Source: Nocardioides lijunqiniae (lineage in GTDB: Bacteria > Actinomycetota > Actinomycetes > Propionibacteriales > Nocardioidaceae). Taken from it: a DNA stretch of 64,000 nucleotides. The stretch lies in contig NZ_JACJGM010000009.1 in the NCBI RefSeq assembly GCF_015024225.1, positions 108,797-172,796 on the forward strand, given 5' to 3'. The position numbers and the translations under genes are program-made. The notes under the pieces are model-generated. The model had not been told where the DNA came from. It did no database searches and worked only from the letters and a program-made list of their open reading frames with translations. Shown piece by piece: positions 9,971 to 16,480 of this stretch (position 1 is its first letter; every line of letters starts with the position of its first letter).

Positions 9971-11170
9971 TCAGATCACGCCGGCCGAGCGCAACGACGA
10001 CAGCATGTCGTCGTCGAGTCCCAGCAGGCCGCGGTAGATGTGGTCGTTGTGCTCGCCGAGCTCGGGTCCGACGTGGCGGACCCGACCGGGGCTCTCCGAG
10101 AGCTTGGGGGCGACGTTGTGCATCGCGAACTCGCCCAGGTCGGGGTGCGCGAGGCGCACGATGGCCTCGCGGGCGGCGAAGTGGGCGTCCTCGAACATGT
10201 CCTTGGCCCGGAAGATCCGGCCCGCGGGCACGCCCTGGGCGTGCAGCCGCTCGAGCAGGTCGTCCGCGGCGATGGTCGAGCTCCACTGGGCGATGACGCC
10301 GTCGAGCTGCTCCATCCACTGGCCGCGGGCGCTGTGGGTCGCGTAGCGCTCGTCCTCTGCCAGCTCGGGCTGCTCCATCGCGGCGACGAGCCGTTTGAAG
10401 ACGGTGTCCTGGTTGGCCGCGATCAGCACCATCTCGCCGTCGGAGGTGGGGTAGACGTTGCTCGGCGAGACGTTCGGCAGCGTGGTGCCGGTGCGCTCGC
10501 GCTGGTAGCCGGCGACCTGCCACTCGGGCACCAGCGACTCCATCATCGCCAGCACCGCCTCGTAGATCGCGGAGTCCACGACCTGGCCGCGACCGGTGCG
10601 GCCGCGCTGGTGCAGGGCGACCAGGGTGCCGAGGCAGGCGAAGACGGCGGCGAGCGAGTCGCCCAGCGAGATGCCGGCCCGGGCGGGGGCGCGGTCGGGG
10701 TCGCCGGTGACGTAGCGGATGCCGCCCATCGCCTCACCGATGGAGCCGTAGCCGGCCCGCGAGGCGTAGGGCCCGGTCTGGCCGAAGCCGGTGACGCGGG
10801 TGATCACGAGGCCGGGGTTGGTCTCCCACAGGGTCTCGGGCGCCATGCCCCACCGCTCGAGCGTGCCCGGGCGGAAGTTCTCGATCAGCACGTCGGCCTC
10901 GGCGATGATCCGGCGGACCAGGTCCTGGCCGGCCTCGGTGCGCAGGTCGGCGGTCACCGAGAGCTTGTTGCGCGCGACGACCGGCCACCACAGCGACGTG
11001 CCGTAGGGCTTCTCGCGGCCCCACTGCCGCATCGGGTCGCCCTTGCCGGGGTCCTCGACCTTGATCACCTCCGCCCCGAAGTCGCCGAGCAGCTGGCCGC
11101 AGAAGGGGCCGGCCAGCAGCTGGCCGAGCTCGACGACCCGCAGGTCGTCCAGGGGAAGGGGCTGGTCCAT
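9971..11170 (-). CDS. CaiB/BaiF family (class III) CoA-transferase
   Basis: Formyl-CoA/carnitine-CoA transferase family, 399 residues, moving CoA between carboxylic acids through an aspartyl anhydride. Seen: LPLDDLRVVELGQLLAGPFCGQLL, GAEVIKVEDPG, ADVLIENFRPGTLERWG near 98, TGFGQTGPY near 127, and GISLGDSLAAVF with the probable catalytic Asp near residue 170. ATG 11170 is preferred over upstream starts because it gives the family N terminus and follows an AGGA-like ribosome site. First gene of the operon; a GntR-type operator-like site lies 29 bp upstream. It probably activates the pathway acid for the terminal lyase (inference). Confidence 0.92.
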   Translation of the reverse strand: MDQPLPLDDLRVVELGQLLAGPFCGQLLGDFGAEVIKVEDPGKGDPMRQWGREKPYGTSLWWPVVARNKLSVTADLRTEAGQDLVRRIIAEADVLIENFRPGTLERWGMAPETLWETNPGLVITRVTGFGQTGPYASRAGYGSIGEAMGGIRYVTGDPDRAPARAGISLGDSLAAVFACLGTLVALHQRGRTGRGQVVDSAIYEAVLAMMESLVPEWQVAGYQRERTGTTLPNVSPSNVYPTSDGEMVLIAANQDTVFKRLVAAMEQPELAEDERYATHSARGQWMEQLDGVIAQWSSTIAADDLLERLHAQGVPAGRIFRAKDMFEDAHFAAREAIVRLAHPDLGEFAMHNVAPKLSESPGRVRHVGPELGEHNDHIYRGLLGLDDDMLSSLRSAGVI

Positions 11171-11198
11171 GAAGGTCCTGTCTCGTGGGGGACGCGTC

Positions 11199-11210
11199 GT
11201 TGCATACAAC
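11199..11210. promoter_or_regulatory. Candidate GntR operator, proximal to the catabolic operon
   Basis: GTTGCATACAAC, an inverted GTTG/CAAC repeat of the TTGnATnCAA type bound by FCD-subfamily GntR proteins. It lies 29 bp before the CoA-transferase start and is repeated almost exactly at 11294. Confidence 0.7.
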
Positions 11211-11293
11211 TGTGAGGTGGGCTGGGTCACACCCCGCTCCACTTCGCCGAACCTAGGCCTGACCGTGCGCCGTGGTCAATGGTCTGTCTCAGA

Positions 11294-11307
11294 AGTTGCA
11301 TACAATT
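11294..11307. promoter_or_regulatory. Candidate GntR operator, proximal to the regulator gene
   Basis: AGTTGCATACAATT contains the same TTGCATACAA core as 11199-11210, about nine helical turns away. It lies about 50 bp before the GntR start, upstream of a TAGCCT hexamer at 11344. Two sites in a 188-bp divergent promoter suggest joint control and autoregulation. Confidence 0.7.
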
Positions 11308-11358
11308 AACTTCCGGGTCGGCGCTGTTGCGCCCCCGCGCTGATAGCCTCCCCGCACC

Positions 11359-12036
11359 ATGACCGAGACCTCCCCGGCCGCCGAGGCGGGCACCGGCGCC
11401 GCCGCGGACCACGCGTACCGGCTGGTGCGCGAGCAGATCCTGTCCGGTCAGCGCGTCGGCGGTGAGTGGCTGCGCGAGGGCGACCTGGCCGACCACCTCG
11501 GCGTGAGCCGCACCCCCGTGCGCGAGGCGCTGCGCCGCCTCACCGCCGAGGGACTGGTGCGCTACGAGCGCAACCGCGGCGTGCAGGTGCAGGCCTGGAA
11601 CGCCTCGGACCTCGACGAGATCTTCAGCCTGCGCTCGGTGCTCGAGCCGTGGGGCTGCCGGCTCGCGGCGACCAGCGGCCTGGCCGACCTGACCACGCTC
11701 GACGCCCTGGCTCACGAGATGGACGCGTGCGTCGCCGGCCGCTCCCCCGACCTCGACCGGCTGACCGAGCTCAACAACCGCTTCCACCGACTGGTGCTGG
11801 AGGGCTCGGGCAACTCGCGGCTGCCCGGGCTGATCGCGTCGGTCGTGCAGGTGCCGCTGGTGTGGCGCACGTTCTCCCGCTACCCGCCGGAGGCCCTGGC
11901 GCGCAGCCTGGCCCACCACCACGAGCTGGTCGCCGCGCTCACCGCCGGCGACGCCGACTGGGCCGAGTCGGTGATGTGCAGCCACGTGCGGGCCGCGTGG
12001 TCGTCCATCCGCGAGGGCGTGCAGGCCACGTCGTAG
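11359..12036 (+). CDS. GntR-family transcriptional regulator, FCD subfamily
   Basis: DNA-binding regulator of 225 residues. The N-terminal winged helix (~17-85) contains LREGDLADHLGVSRTPVREALRRL; the all-helical FCD effector domain (~95-220) has LRSVLEPWGCRLAA, NNRFHRLVLEGSGN and HHHELVAAL, the metal- and ligand-binding His pattern. Such proteins usually sense an organic acid and repress the divergent operon. Two TTGCATACAA sites in the shared promoter are the probable targets. The ligand is probably a substrate or product of the hydantoinase/CoA-transferase pathway (inference). Confidence 0.93.
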   Translation: MTETSPAAEAGTGAAADHAYRLVREQILSGQRVGGEWLREGDLADHLGVSRTPVREALRRLTAEGLVRYERNRGVQVQAWNASDLDEIFSLRSVLEPWGCRLAATSGLADLTTLDALAHEMDACVAGRSPDLDRLTELNNRFHRLVLEGSGNSRLPGLIASVVQVPLVWRTFSRYPPEALARSLAHHHELVAALTAGDADWAESVMCSHVRAAWSSIREGVQATS

Positions 12037-12046
12037 CCTCGTCGGC

Positions 12047-12685
12047 GTGGAGTTCACCGGTTTCCCCGTCGCGGCGTTCGACTTCTACGACGACCTGGAG
12101 GTCGACAACACCAAGTCCTACTGGGCCGCCCACAAGGGCGTCTACGAGGAGGCGGTCCTCGCGCCGATGAAGGCGCTGACCGCGGCGCTCGAGCCGGAGT
12201 TCGGCGCGGTCAAGATCTTCCGGCCCTACCGCGACGTGCGCTTCGCGAAGGACAAGACGCCCTACAAGACCCACCAGGGCGCGTTCGTCGCGTCGGGTCC
12301 GGCCACCGGCTGGTACGTCGAGATCGCGCCGCGGGGCATGCGGGTCGGCGCCGGCTTCTACGAGGCGTCCGGGCCGCGCCTGACCGCCGTACGCGAGGCG
12401 GTGGCGGACGACAAGACCGGGCCGGCGCTGAGGCGGACGCTCACCAAGCTGGAGAAGGCGGGCTTCGAGATCACCGGCCAGCAGCTCAAGACCACCCCGC
12501 GCGGCTACGACGCCGGTCACCCTCGCATCGACCTGCTGCGCCACAGGACGCTGACCGCGGGGAAGTCGTACGGCTTCGCCGACTTCATCCACACCGCCGA
12601 GCTGCTCGAGCACGTGCGCGAGGACTGGCGCGCGCTCAAGCCACTGGTCTCGTGGCTCGAGCGCGCGTTCGCCCGCGCCGACTGA
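12047..12685 (+). CDS. DUF2461 family protein (TIGR02453)
   Basis: A 212-residue member of a widespread family of unknown function. Seen: GFPVAAFDFYDDLEVDNTKS at the N terminus, KIFRPYRDVRFAKDKTPYKTHQGAF near 62, YVEIAPRGMRVGAGFY near 95, and a C-terminal ELLEHVREDWRALKPLVSWL. These match the TIGR02453 signature (WF.N..NK.WF-like start and RDvRFskDKsPYKt). GTG 12047 has TAGCCT exactly 7 nt before it, consistent with a leaderless transcript. It is 10 bp after the GntR gene, but its own promoter suggests independent expression. Confidence 0.9.
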   Translation: MEFTGFPVAAFDFYDDLEVDNTKSYWAAHKGVYEEAVLAPMKALTAALEPEFGAVKIFRPYRDVRFAKDKTPYKTHQGAFVASGPATGWYVEIAPRGMRVGAGFYEASGPRLTAVREAVADDKTGPALRRTLTKLEKAGFEITGQQLKTTPRGYDAGHPRIDLLRHRTLTAGKSYGFADFIHTAELLEHVREDWRALKPLVSWLERAFARAD

Positions 12686-13456
12686 TCAGTCGAACCAGAT
12701 GCCGCTCAGCGCCGCCTGCTTGAGCTGCGCCACGGTGAACGGCGGCTCGTCGGCGAGCAGCTCGGAGCCCTTGCTGGACGCCGCGTTGTGCGACACGACC
12801 ATGACGTCCCAGCCGTCGGCCGTGTAGACGGTCACGAAGCGGGAGGAGACGCCGCCGTCGACGGCCGGGCCGGTGTTGACGTAGGTCGCGACCCAGGAGC
12901 CGTCCGGCCCGGGCACGCAGCCGCCGAGGCCACCGGTCCGGCAGCGCTTGCGCGGCCCACCGGCCGTGCCGATCTGCTCCCCCGTGTCGACGCTGTAGGG
13001 CAGGGAGTACTCCGCCGGGGTGATCCCGACGCGCACGCCGAAGCCGTTCCACCGGAAGTCGACGATCGGCGCCTCGTCGACGACCTCCTTCGCGGGCAGC
13101 TCGGTGACCTGCCCCGGGAACAGCTCGGCGAACGTCGCCGGCACCTGAGCCTGGGTCACCGCGAGCGGGCGGCGGGTCGGGGCGGTGGGCGTCGTGGGGT
13201 CGGGCGTGGGCGTCGGGGTGGGGTCCGAGGCGGCCGCGCCGCCGCGGGGCGAGGCGCCGCCGTCCAGGACCTGGGGAACCACCGCCACGCCGGCGGCGAC
13301 CAGCCCCACCACGGCCGCGGCGGTGATCCCGCCACCGACCCGGCGGCGGCGGCGCAGGCGACGACCTCGCGCCGTACCGCCGGCGACGAGGCGGTCCACG
13401 TCGGGCTCGAGCCGCGACGCGGCCCGCTGCAGGGTGCTCGTGCTGTCGTCGTTCAT
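12686..13456 (-). CDS. Single-pass membrane protein coupled to a sigma factor (putative anti-sigma or signalling partner)
   Basis: 256 residues: an Arg-rich cytoplasmic N terminus (~1-42), one TM helix (~43-62), a Pro/Thr-rich linker (~70-95), and an extracytoplasmic domain with Cys residues in the RKRCRTGGLGGCVPG region. No ZAS HxxxCxxC motif is visible, so an anti-sigma role rests only on position: its ATG overlaps the stop of the SigE-type sigma gene. Similar tail-end membrane proteins are common after this class of sigma gene in Nocardioides. Function otherwise unknown. It converges with the DUF2461 gene without any gap. Confidence 0.75.
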   Translation of the reverse strand: MNDDSTSTLQRAASRLEPDVDRLVAGGTARGRRLRRRRRVGGGITAAAVVGLVAAGVAVVPQVLDGGASPRGGAAASDPTPTPTPDPTTPTAPTRRPLAVTQAQVPATFAELFPGQVTELPAKEVVDEAPIVDFRWNGFGVRVGITPAEYSLPYSVDTGEQIGTAGGPRKRCRTGGLGGCVPGPDGSWVATYVNTGPAVDGGVSSRFVTVYTADGWDVMVVSHNAASSKGSELLADEPPFTVAQLKQAALSGIWFD

Positions 13457-13947
13457 GTGGTGCTCCTGTCCCGCGCACGGGCGAGCGCCCGCATGCTCCG
13501 GTTCTTCACGGCACCGGGAGTGATCCCGAGGTGGTGCGCGACCTCGTCGACGCCGAGGTCCTCGACGTACCTGAGGACGAGCACCGCGCGGTCGACGGCC
13601 GACAGCCCGCCGAGCAGCTCCTGCAGGTCCAGCCGCAGGTCCGCCCCGTCGCTCGCGTCGGCGAGCGGCGCGTCCGGCAGGTCGGCGTACGGCACCTCGC
13701 CGCTGCTGCGCCGCCGGCGCCCGCTGATGAACGTGCGCGTCAGCGTGGTCTGGGCGTACGCCGCCGGGTTGTCGATGCGACCGCCGAGCGGTCGCCGCCA
13801 CCGGTCGTAGACCTTGGCCAGCGTCTCCTGGACGAGGTCCTCGGCGGTGTGGGCGTCGCCGCACAGCAGGTACGCCGAGCGGTACAGCTGCGCCGCACGC
13901 GACCGTGCGAACTCCTCGAACCCCGCGTGATCCGCGTCGCTGGCCAT
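13453..13947 (-). CDS. RNA polymerase sigma-70 factor, SigE/ECF family
   Basis: Small sigma factor of 164 residues. Region 2: AQLYRSAYLLCGDAHTAEDLVQETLAKVYDRW (~15-46); region 4: LSAVDRAVLVLRYVEDLGVDEVAHHLGITPGAVKNRSMRAL (~112-155). It lacks regions 1 and 3, as ECF factors do. ATG 13947 is chosen because GGAG lies 6 nt upstream; an in-frame ATG 21 nt earlier is weaker. The 3' end overlaps the start of the membrane-protein gene, so the pair is cotranslated. Its own promoter must lie in the 220-bp gap that also contains large palindromes. Confidence 0.92.
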   Translation of the reverse strand: MASDADHAGFEEFARSRAAQLYRSAYLLCGDAHTAEDLVQETLAKVYDRWRRPLGGRIDNPAAYAQTTLTRTFISGRRRRSSGEVPYADLPDAPLADASDGADLRLDLQELLGGLSAVDRAVLVLRYVEDLGVDEVAHHLGITPGAVKNRSMRALARARDRSTT

Positions 13948-14040
13948 GTCACTCCTGGTCGGGCCCACGGTGGGCCCTCACCCTCTCCGACGCACAGGTC
14001 GGTCGCCAGGTCACACTCGACCTAGCGTTGCCTGGCCGCG

Positions 14041-14070
14041 TGAGTTTCACCGGGTACCCGGTGAAACTCA
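14041..14070. repeat. Perfect 30-bp palindrome
   Basis: A perfect palindrome with 15-bp arms starting TGAGTTTCACCGGGT and no loop. It lies between the SnoaL-like gene (ends 14170, minus strand) and the sigma factor (starts 13947). It could terminate the first transcript, though no T-run follows. Confidence 0.85.
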
Positions 14071-14071
14071 T

Positions 14072-14101
14072 GCTTCCCGCATGAAGCTTCGTGCAGGAAG
14101 C
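14072..14101. repeat. Imperfect 30-bp palindrome adjoining the perfect one
   Basis: Centred on AAGCTT; 13 of 15 base pairs are canonical and one mismatch is a G-T wobble. It is followed at 14103 by another TGAGTTTC, the same octamer that begins the first palindrome. The composite looks like a mobile interspersed repeat. Confidence 0.7.
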
Positions 14102-14169
14102 GTGAGTTTCGCGACGGCGGTGTGACGGATGGGGCGAGCTGAGCGCCTCGCCACCGGGCGTCAGGCACG

Positions 14170-14622
14170 TCAGGCCTTCGTGAAGCTCGCCATCGTGCGG
14201 TCGGGCTCCCAGAACGCCTTCATGGAGGCGACCGTGCCGTCGTCGTGGACGACGTAGACCATGATCAGGTCGGTGGTGGTGTGGCTGCCGTCGGGGAACG
14301 CCGTGCGGATGGAGCCGATGTTGGCGCAGGTGTTGCTGCCGGGGTTGGCGAAGGAGTCGGTGATCGTGAACTCGAAGGTCGCGATCGGCGCGATCGCCTG
14401 CTCCCAGAACGCCCGGATCCCGTCGTGGCCGCGGTGCCCCTTGCCCTCGGGGTCGAACATCGACGGCCCCACCGGGTCCTCGAGCACGGCGTCGGCCGCG
14501 TAGACCGTCAGCCACTCCTCGAGGTCGCCCTTCGCCACGGCGGAGTAGGACCGCTGCGAGGCCGCGCGGGCGGGGTGGGGGTCGTTCGGGGCGTTCCAGA
14601 TGATGGCGTCCGACGTGATCAT
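14170..14622 (-). CDS. SnoaL/ketosteroid-isomerase-like (NTF2-fold) protein
   Basis: NTF2-like alpha+beta barrel protein of 150 residues. Seen: N-terminal helices with SYSAVAKGDLEEWLTVYAADAVLEDPVG, GHRGHDGIRAFWEQAI near 70, and a C-terminal VYVVHDDGTVASMKAFW strand pair. The fold includes ketosteroid isomerases, polyketide cyclases and binding proteins, so activity is not assured. The ATG at 14622 has TACGAT 6 nt upstream, implying a leaderless mRNA. A KstR-type box covers the -22 to -35 region, which links the gene to steroid catabolism (inference from known KstR regulons). Confidence 0.85.
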   Translation of the reverse strand: MITSDAIIWNAPNDPHPARAASQRSYSAVAKGDLEEWLTVYAADAVLEDPVGPSMFDPEGKGHRGHDGIRAFWEQAIAPIATFEFTITDSFANPGSNTCANIGSIRTAFPDGSHTTTDLIMVYVVHDDGTVASMKAFWEPDRTMASFTKA

Positions 14623-14643
14623 GGGGGCATCGTAGGCGCGAAC

Positions 14644-14657
14644 TGGAACACGTTCTA
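14644..14657. promoter_or_regulatory. KstR-type operator
   Basis: TGGAACACGTTCTA matches TnnAACnnGTTnnA, the known binding site of the cholesterol-catabolism repressor KstR. It sits 9 bp upstream of the TACGAT hexamer (14629-14634) of the SnoaL-like gene, so binding would block polymerase. Confidence 0.72.
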
Positions 14658-14738
14658 GTGTCCGACCTTCCGCCGCCCGCCCCACGGGCGTCACGTGCGG
14701 TTCACCTCGTGATCGCCGCGCCCGGTCACCCTGGCGGC

Positions 14739-15590
14739 ATGGCCAAGCGCTCGGCATACCTGCACGTCGGCCTCGACGACCGCTCCGGCGACATCCTCGA
14801 GCCAGCCCTCCAGCGGCACGCGCACGCGCTCGCCGCGCTCGGCGTGCACGCGCCGGCCGCCTCCACCGACGAGATGTTCCGCGCCGCCCTCGAGGTCATG
14901 CGCTGCCACCGCACCTGGGGCTACCGCCGCGAGGAGGTCGAGGGCGCCTGGGCCAAGATCTGCCGCCGCGGCCTGCGCGGCACCGGCACCCTGGTCTTCT
15001 CCCAGCCGATGCTCGCCGACGCGACGACCGAGCAGATCGAGCTGCTGCTCGACGGCCTGCGCGGCTTCAAGCGCCACGTGGTGCTGACCGTCGCCGCCCC
15101 GGACACCTGGACGCCCGGCGACCTCGACCTGGGCCCGCTGCTGGACCGCTGGACCAAGGCCGTGGGCCGCCCCGAGCGCGTGCACGTGATCGTGTCGCCG
15201 CCCGTACGCCGCCCGGCGACCACCTGGAAGGCCTTCGGCAAGGTCGTCGGCTTCGGGACGGCGTCGCTGTCGCTGGACGGCGTCGAGGCCGCCACCGTCG
15301 CGCGCCCCCCGCGCCTGGTCTCCACCGAGCGTCACGAGGCGCTGCGCGACCTCGGCCGCCGCTGGGCCGGCCAGATCGTCAGCCGCGACCTCGACGTCCG
15401 CGGCGACCTGGCCGACCTGGTCCCCGAGGTCACGCCCGCCCCGGACCCGATCACCCTGATCGCCCCCACCGACCAGGCCCTCGCCGACGCCCTGCGACAG
15501 GTCGAGCGCCTCGAGCGCCGCAACCGCACCCTCGAGACGCAGGTCGGCGAGCTCCGTCAGCCCCGACGACGCTGGGGCCGCAGCGCCTGA
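14739..15590 (+). CDS. Sulfotransferase-like protein with degenerate P-loop, function unknown
   Basis: 283-residue protein not assigned to a named family. Its layout resembles actinobacterial sulfotransferase-like proteins: an opening beta-strand RSAYLHVGLDDRSG in the place where relatives have LHVGxPKxGTT, then LAALGVHAPA, then LVFSQPMLADATTEQIELLL and HVVLTVAAPDTW, where relatives have SSE and TVRDL motifs. The PAPS-binding Lys-x-Gly-Thr loop is replaced by DDRSGD, so catalysis is doubtful. The C terminus (~250-283) is a coiled coil. ATG 14739 aligns with family N termini; an in-frame GTG at 14658 would add 27 residues. Relationship inferred by eye only. Confidence 0.55.
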   Translation: MAKRSAYLHVGLDDRSGDILEPALQRHAHALAALGVHAPAASTDEMFRAALEVMRCHRTWGYRREEVEGAWAKICRRGLRGTGTLVFSQPMLADATTEQIELLLDGLRGFKRHVVLTVAAPDTWTPGDLDLGPLLDRWTKAVGRPERVHVIVSPPVRRPATTWKAFGKVVGFGTASLSLDGVEAATVARPPRLVSTERHEALRDLGRRWAGQIVSRDLDVRGDLADLVPEVTPAPDPITLIAPTDQALADALRQVERLERRNRTLETQVGELRQPRRRWGRSA

Positions 15591-15593
15591 TCC

Positions 15594-15632
15594 GGTGGTT
15601 GAGGTGCGAGCGAAGCGAGCCTCGAAACCACC
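15594..15632 (+). repeat. Interspersed palindromic repeat, family B
   Basis: GGTGGTTGAGG ... CCTCGAAACCACC, arms closing on a GCGAGCGAAGCGAG core. Related to 26832-26877. Confidence 0.8.
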
Positions 15633-15636
15633 CACC

Positions 15637-15677
15637 GGTGGTCGAGCAGCGAGCGCCAGCGAGCGTCCGTCGAGACC
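15637..15677 (+). repeat. Interspersed repeat, family C
   Basis: GGTGGTCGAGCAGCGAGCG ... CGTCGAGACC. A shorter copy with the same ends lies at 26934-26964. The next 150 bp up to the Rrf2 gene hold a further degenerate hairpin (about 15734-15785) and no gene. Confidence 0.75.
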
Positions 15678-15828
15678 CCGTCCGTCGAACGGCTCGCTCT
15701 CCGCGTCCCCTGCGTCGGCGTGCACCTCACTGGATTTCGACGCGCTCGCGCGACTTCGTTCCTCAGTCGCGTCGCTTGCTCAATCTCCCTGACCCCACGC
15801 CGCGCGTTCGTTCCTCACGCACGGCTGG

Positions 15829-16287
15829 TCAGTGAGGCTGCCAGGCGTCTTCGTCGGCGGTGCGGGAGGTGACGGCCTTGGGGAGCTTCTGGTCGGCGAG
15901 CTGCTGGATCGAGACCTGCTCGAAGACGTCGCGCAGCGAGCGGCGGGCGGCGATCCAGACGTGCTGGAGCACCTCGGCGGACTCGTTGTAGCTGACCGCC
16001 TCGGGACGCAGGCCGTAGACGGAGACCAGCGGGCCGTCGACGGCGCGGATCACGTCGGCGACCGAGACGTCGTTGGCCGGGCGGCCCATGCGCCAGCCGC
16101 CGGACTGGCCGCGCTGCGACATCACGATGCCGGCGCGACGGAGGTCGGCGAGGATGGCCTGGAGGAACCCGTGCGGGATCTCCTGGAGCTTGCCGAGCTC
16201 CTCGGCGCTGACCGCGCGCCCGTCGGCGCGCTGGGACATCTCGATCAGCGCTCGCAGGGCGTAGTCGGACTTGGCGGAGACGCGCAT
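15829..16287 (-). CDS. Rrf2-family transcriptional regulator lacking cysteines
   Basis: A 152-residue winged-helix regulator. Seen: [45 protein letters not shown] (recognition region ~28-55), and [31 protein letters not shown], all Rrf2 hallmarks. The usual three Cys of IscR/RsrR/NsrR are absent (no Cys in the protein), so it does not bind an Fe-S cluster through the canonical ligands. It is divergent from the FadE5-like gene across a 193-bp gap and is a candidate regulator of it or of itself. Confidence 0.9.
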   Translation of the reverse strand: MRVSAKSDYALRALIEMSQRADGRAVSAEELGKLQEIPHGFLQAILADLRRAGIVMSQRGQSGGWRMGRPANDVSVADVIRAVDGPLVSVYGLRPEAVSYNESAEVLQHVWIAARRSLRDVFEQVSIQQLADQKLPKAVTSRTADEDAWQPH

Positions 16288-16401
16288 AGGGCGAGTGTGT
16301 CAGATATCCCTATCCGATCACTGCACCTACTGCCCCTCGACGGCCCGGGAGACGCCCGTCACCCGCACAGGCGCTCGCTTGCGCCACCCCGGCGCGCTGC
16401 C

Positions 16402-16424
16402 TATCATTATGTTACCGGTCAGTA
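16402..16424 (+). promoter_or_regulatory. Candidate promoter and operator of the FadE5-like gene
   Basis: AT-rich TATCATTAT (from 16402) is followed by TTACCGGTCAGTA, a TAC/GTA inverted repeat of TetR type, about 57 bp before the GTG start. This is the only such AT-rich patch in the gap. Confidence 0.4.
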
Positions 16425-16480
16425 GCGAACGCTGCCCTGCCCAGGGCCGGGCACCCCGAGATCACAGAAATGGTGGGCCA

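Noticed and set aside
7772..11215. 1147-codon open frame on the plus strand across the hydantoinase operon
   Set aside because: Antisense shadow of hyuA, hyuB and the CoA-transferase gene; low-complexity Gly/Val/Arg-rich translation typical of GC-rich reverse frames, with no family motifs.
12686..13456. Classical zinc-containing anti-sigma factor
   Set aside because: No HxxxCxxC motif; only position and one TM helix support a regulatory role.
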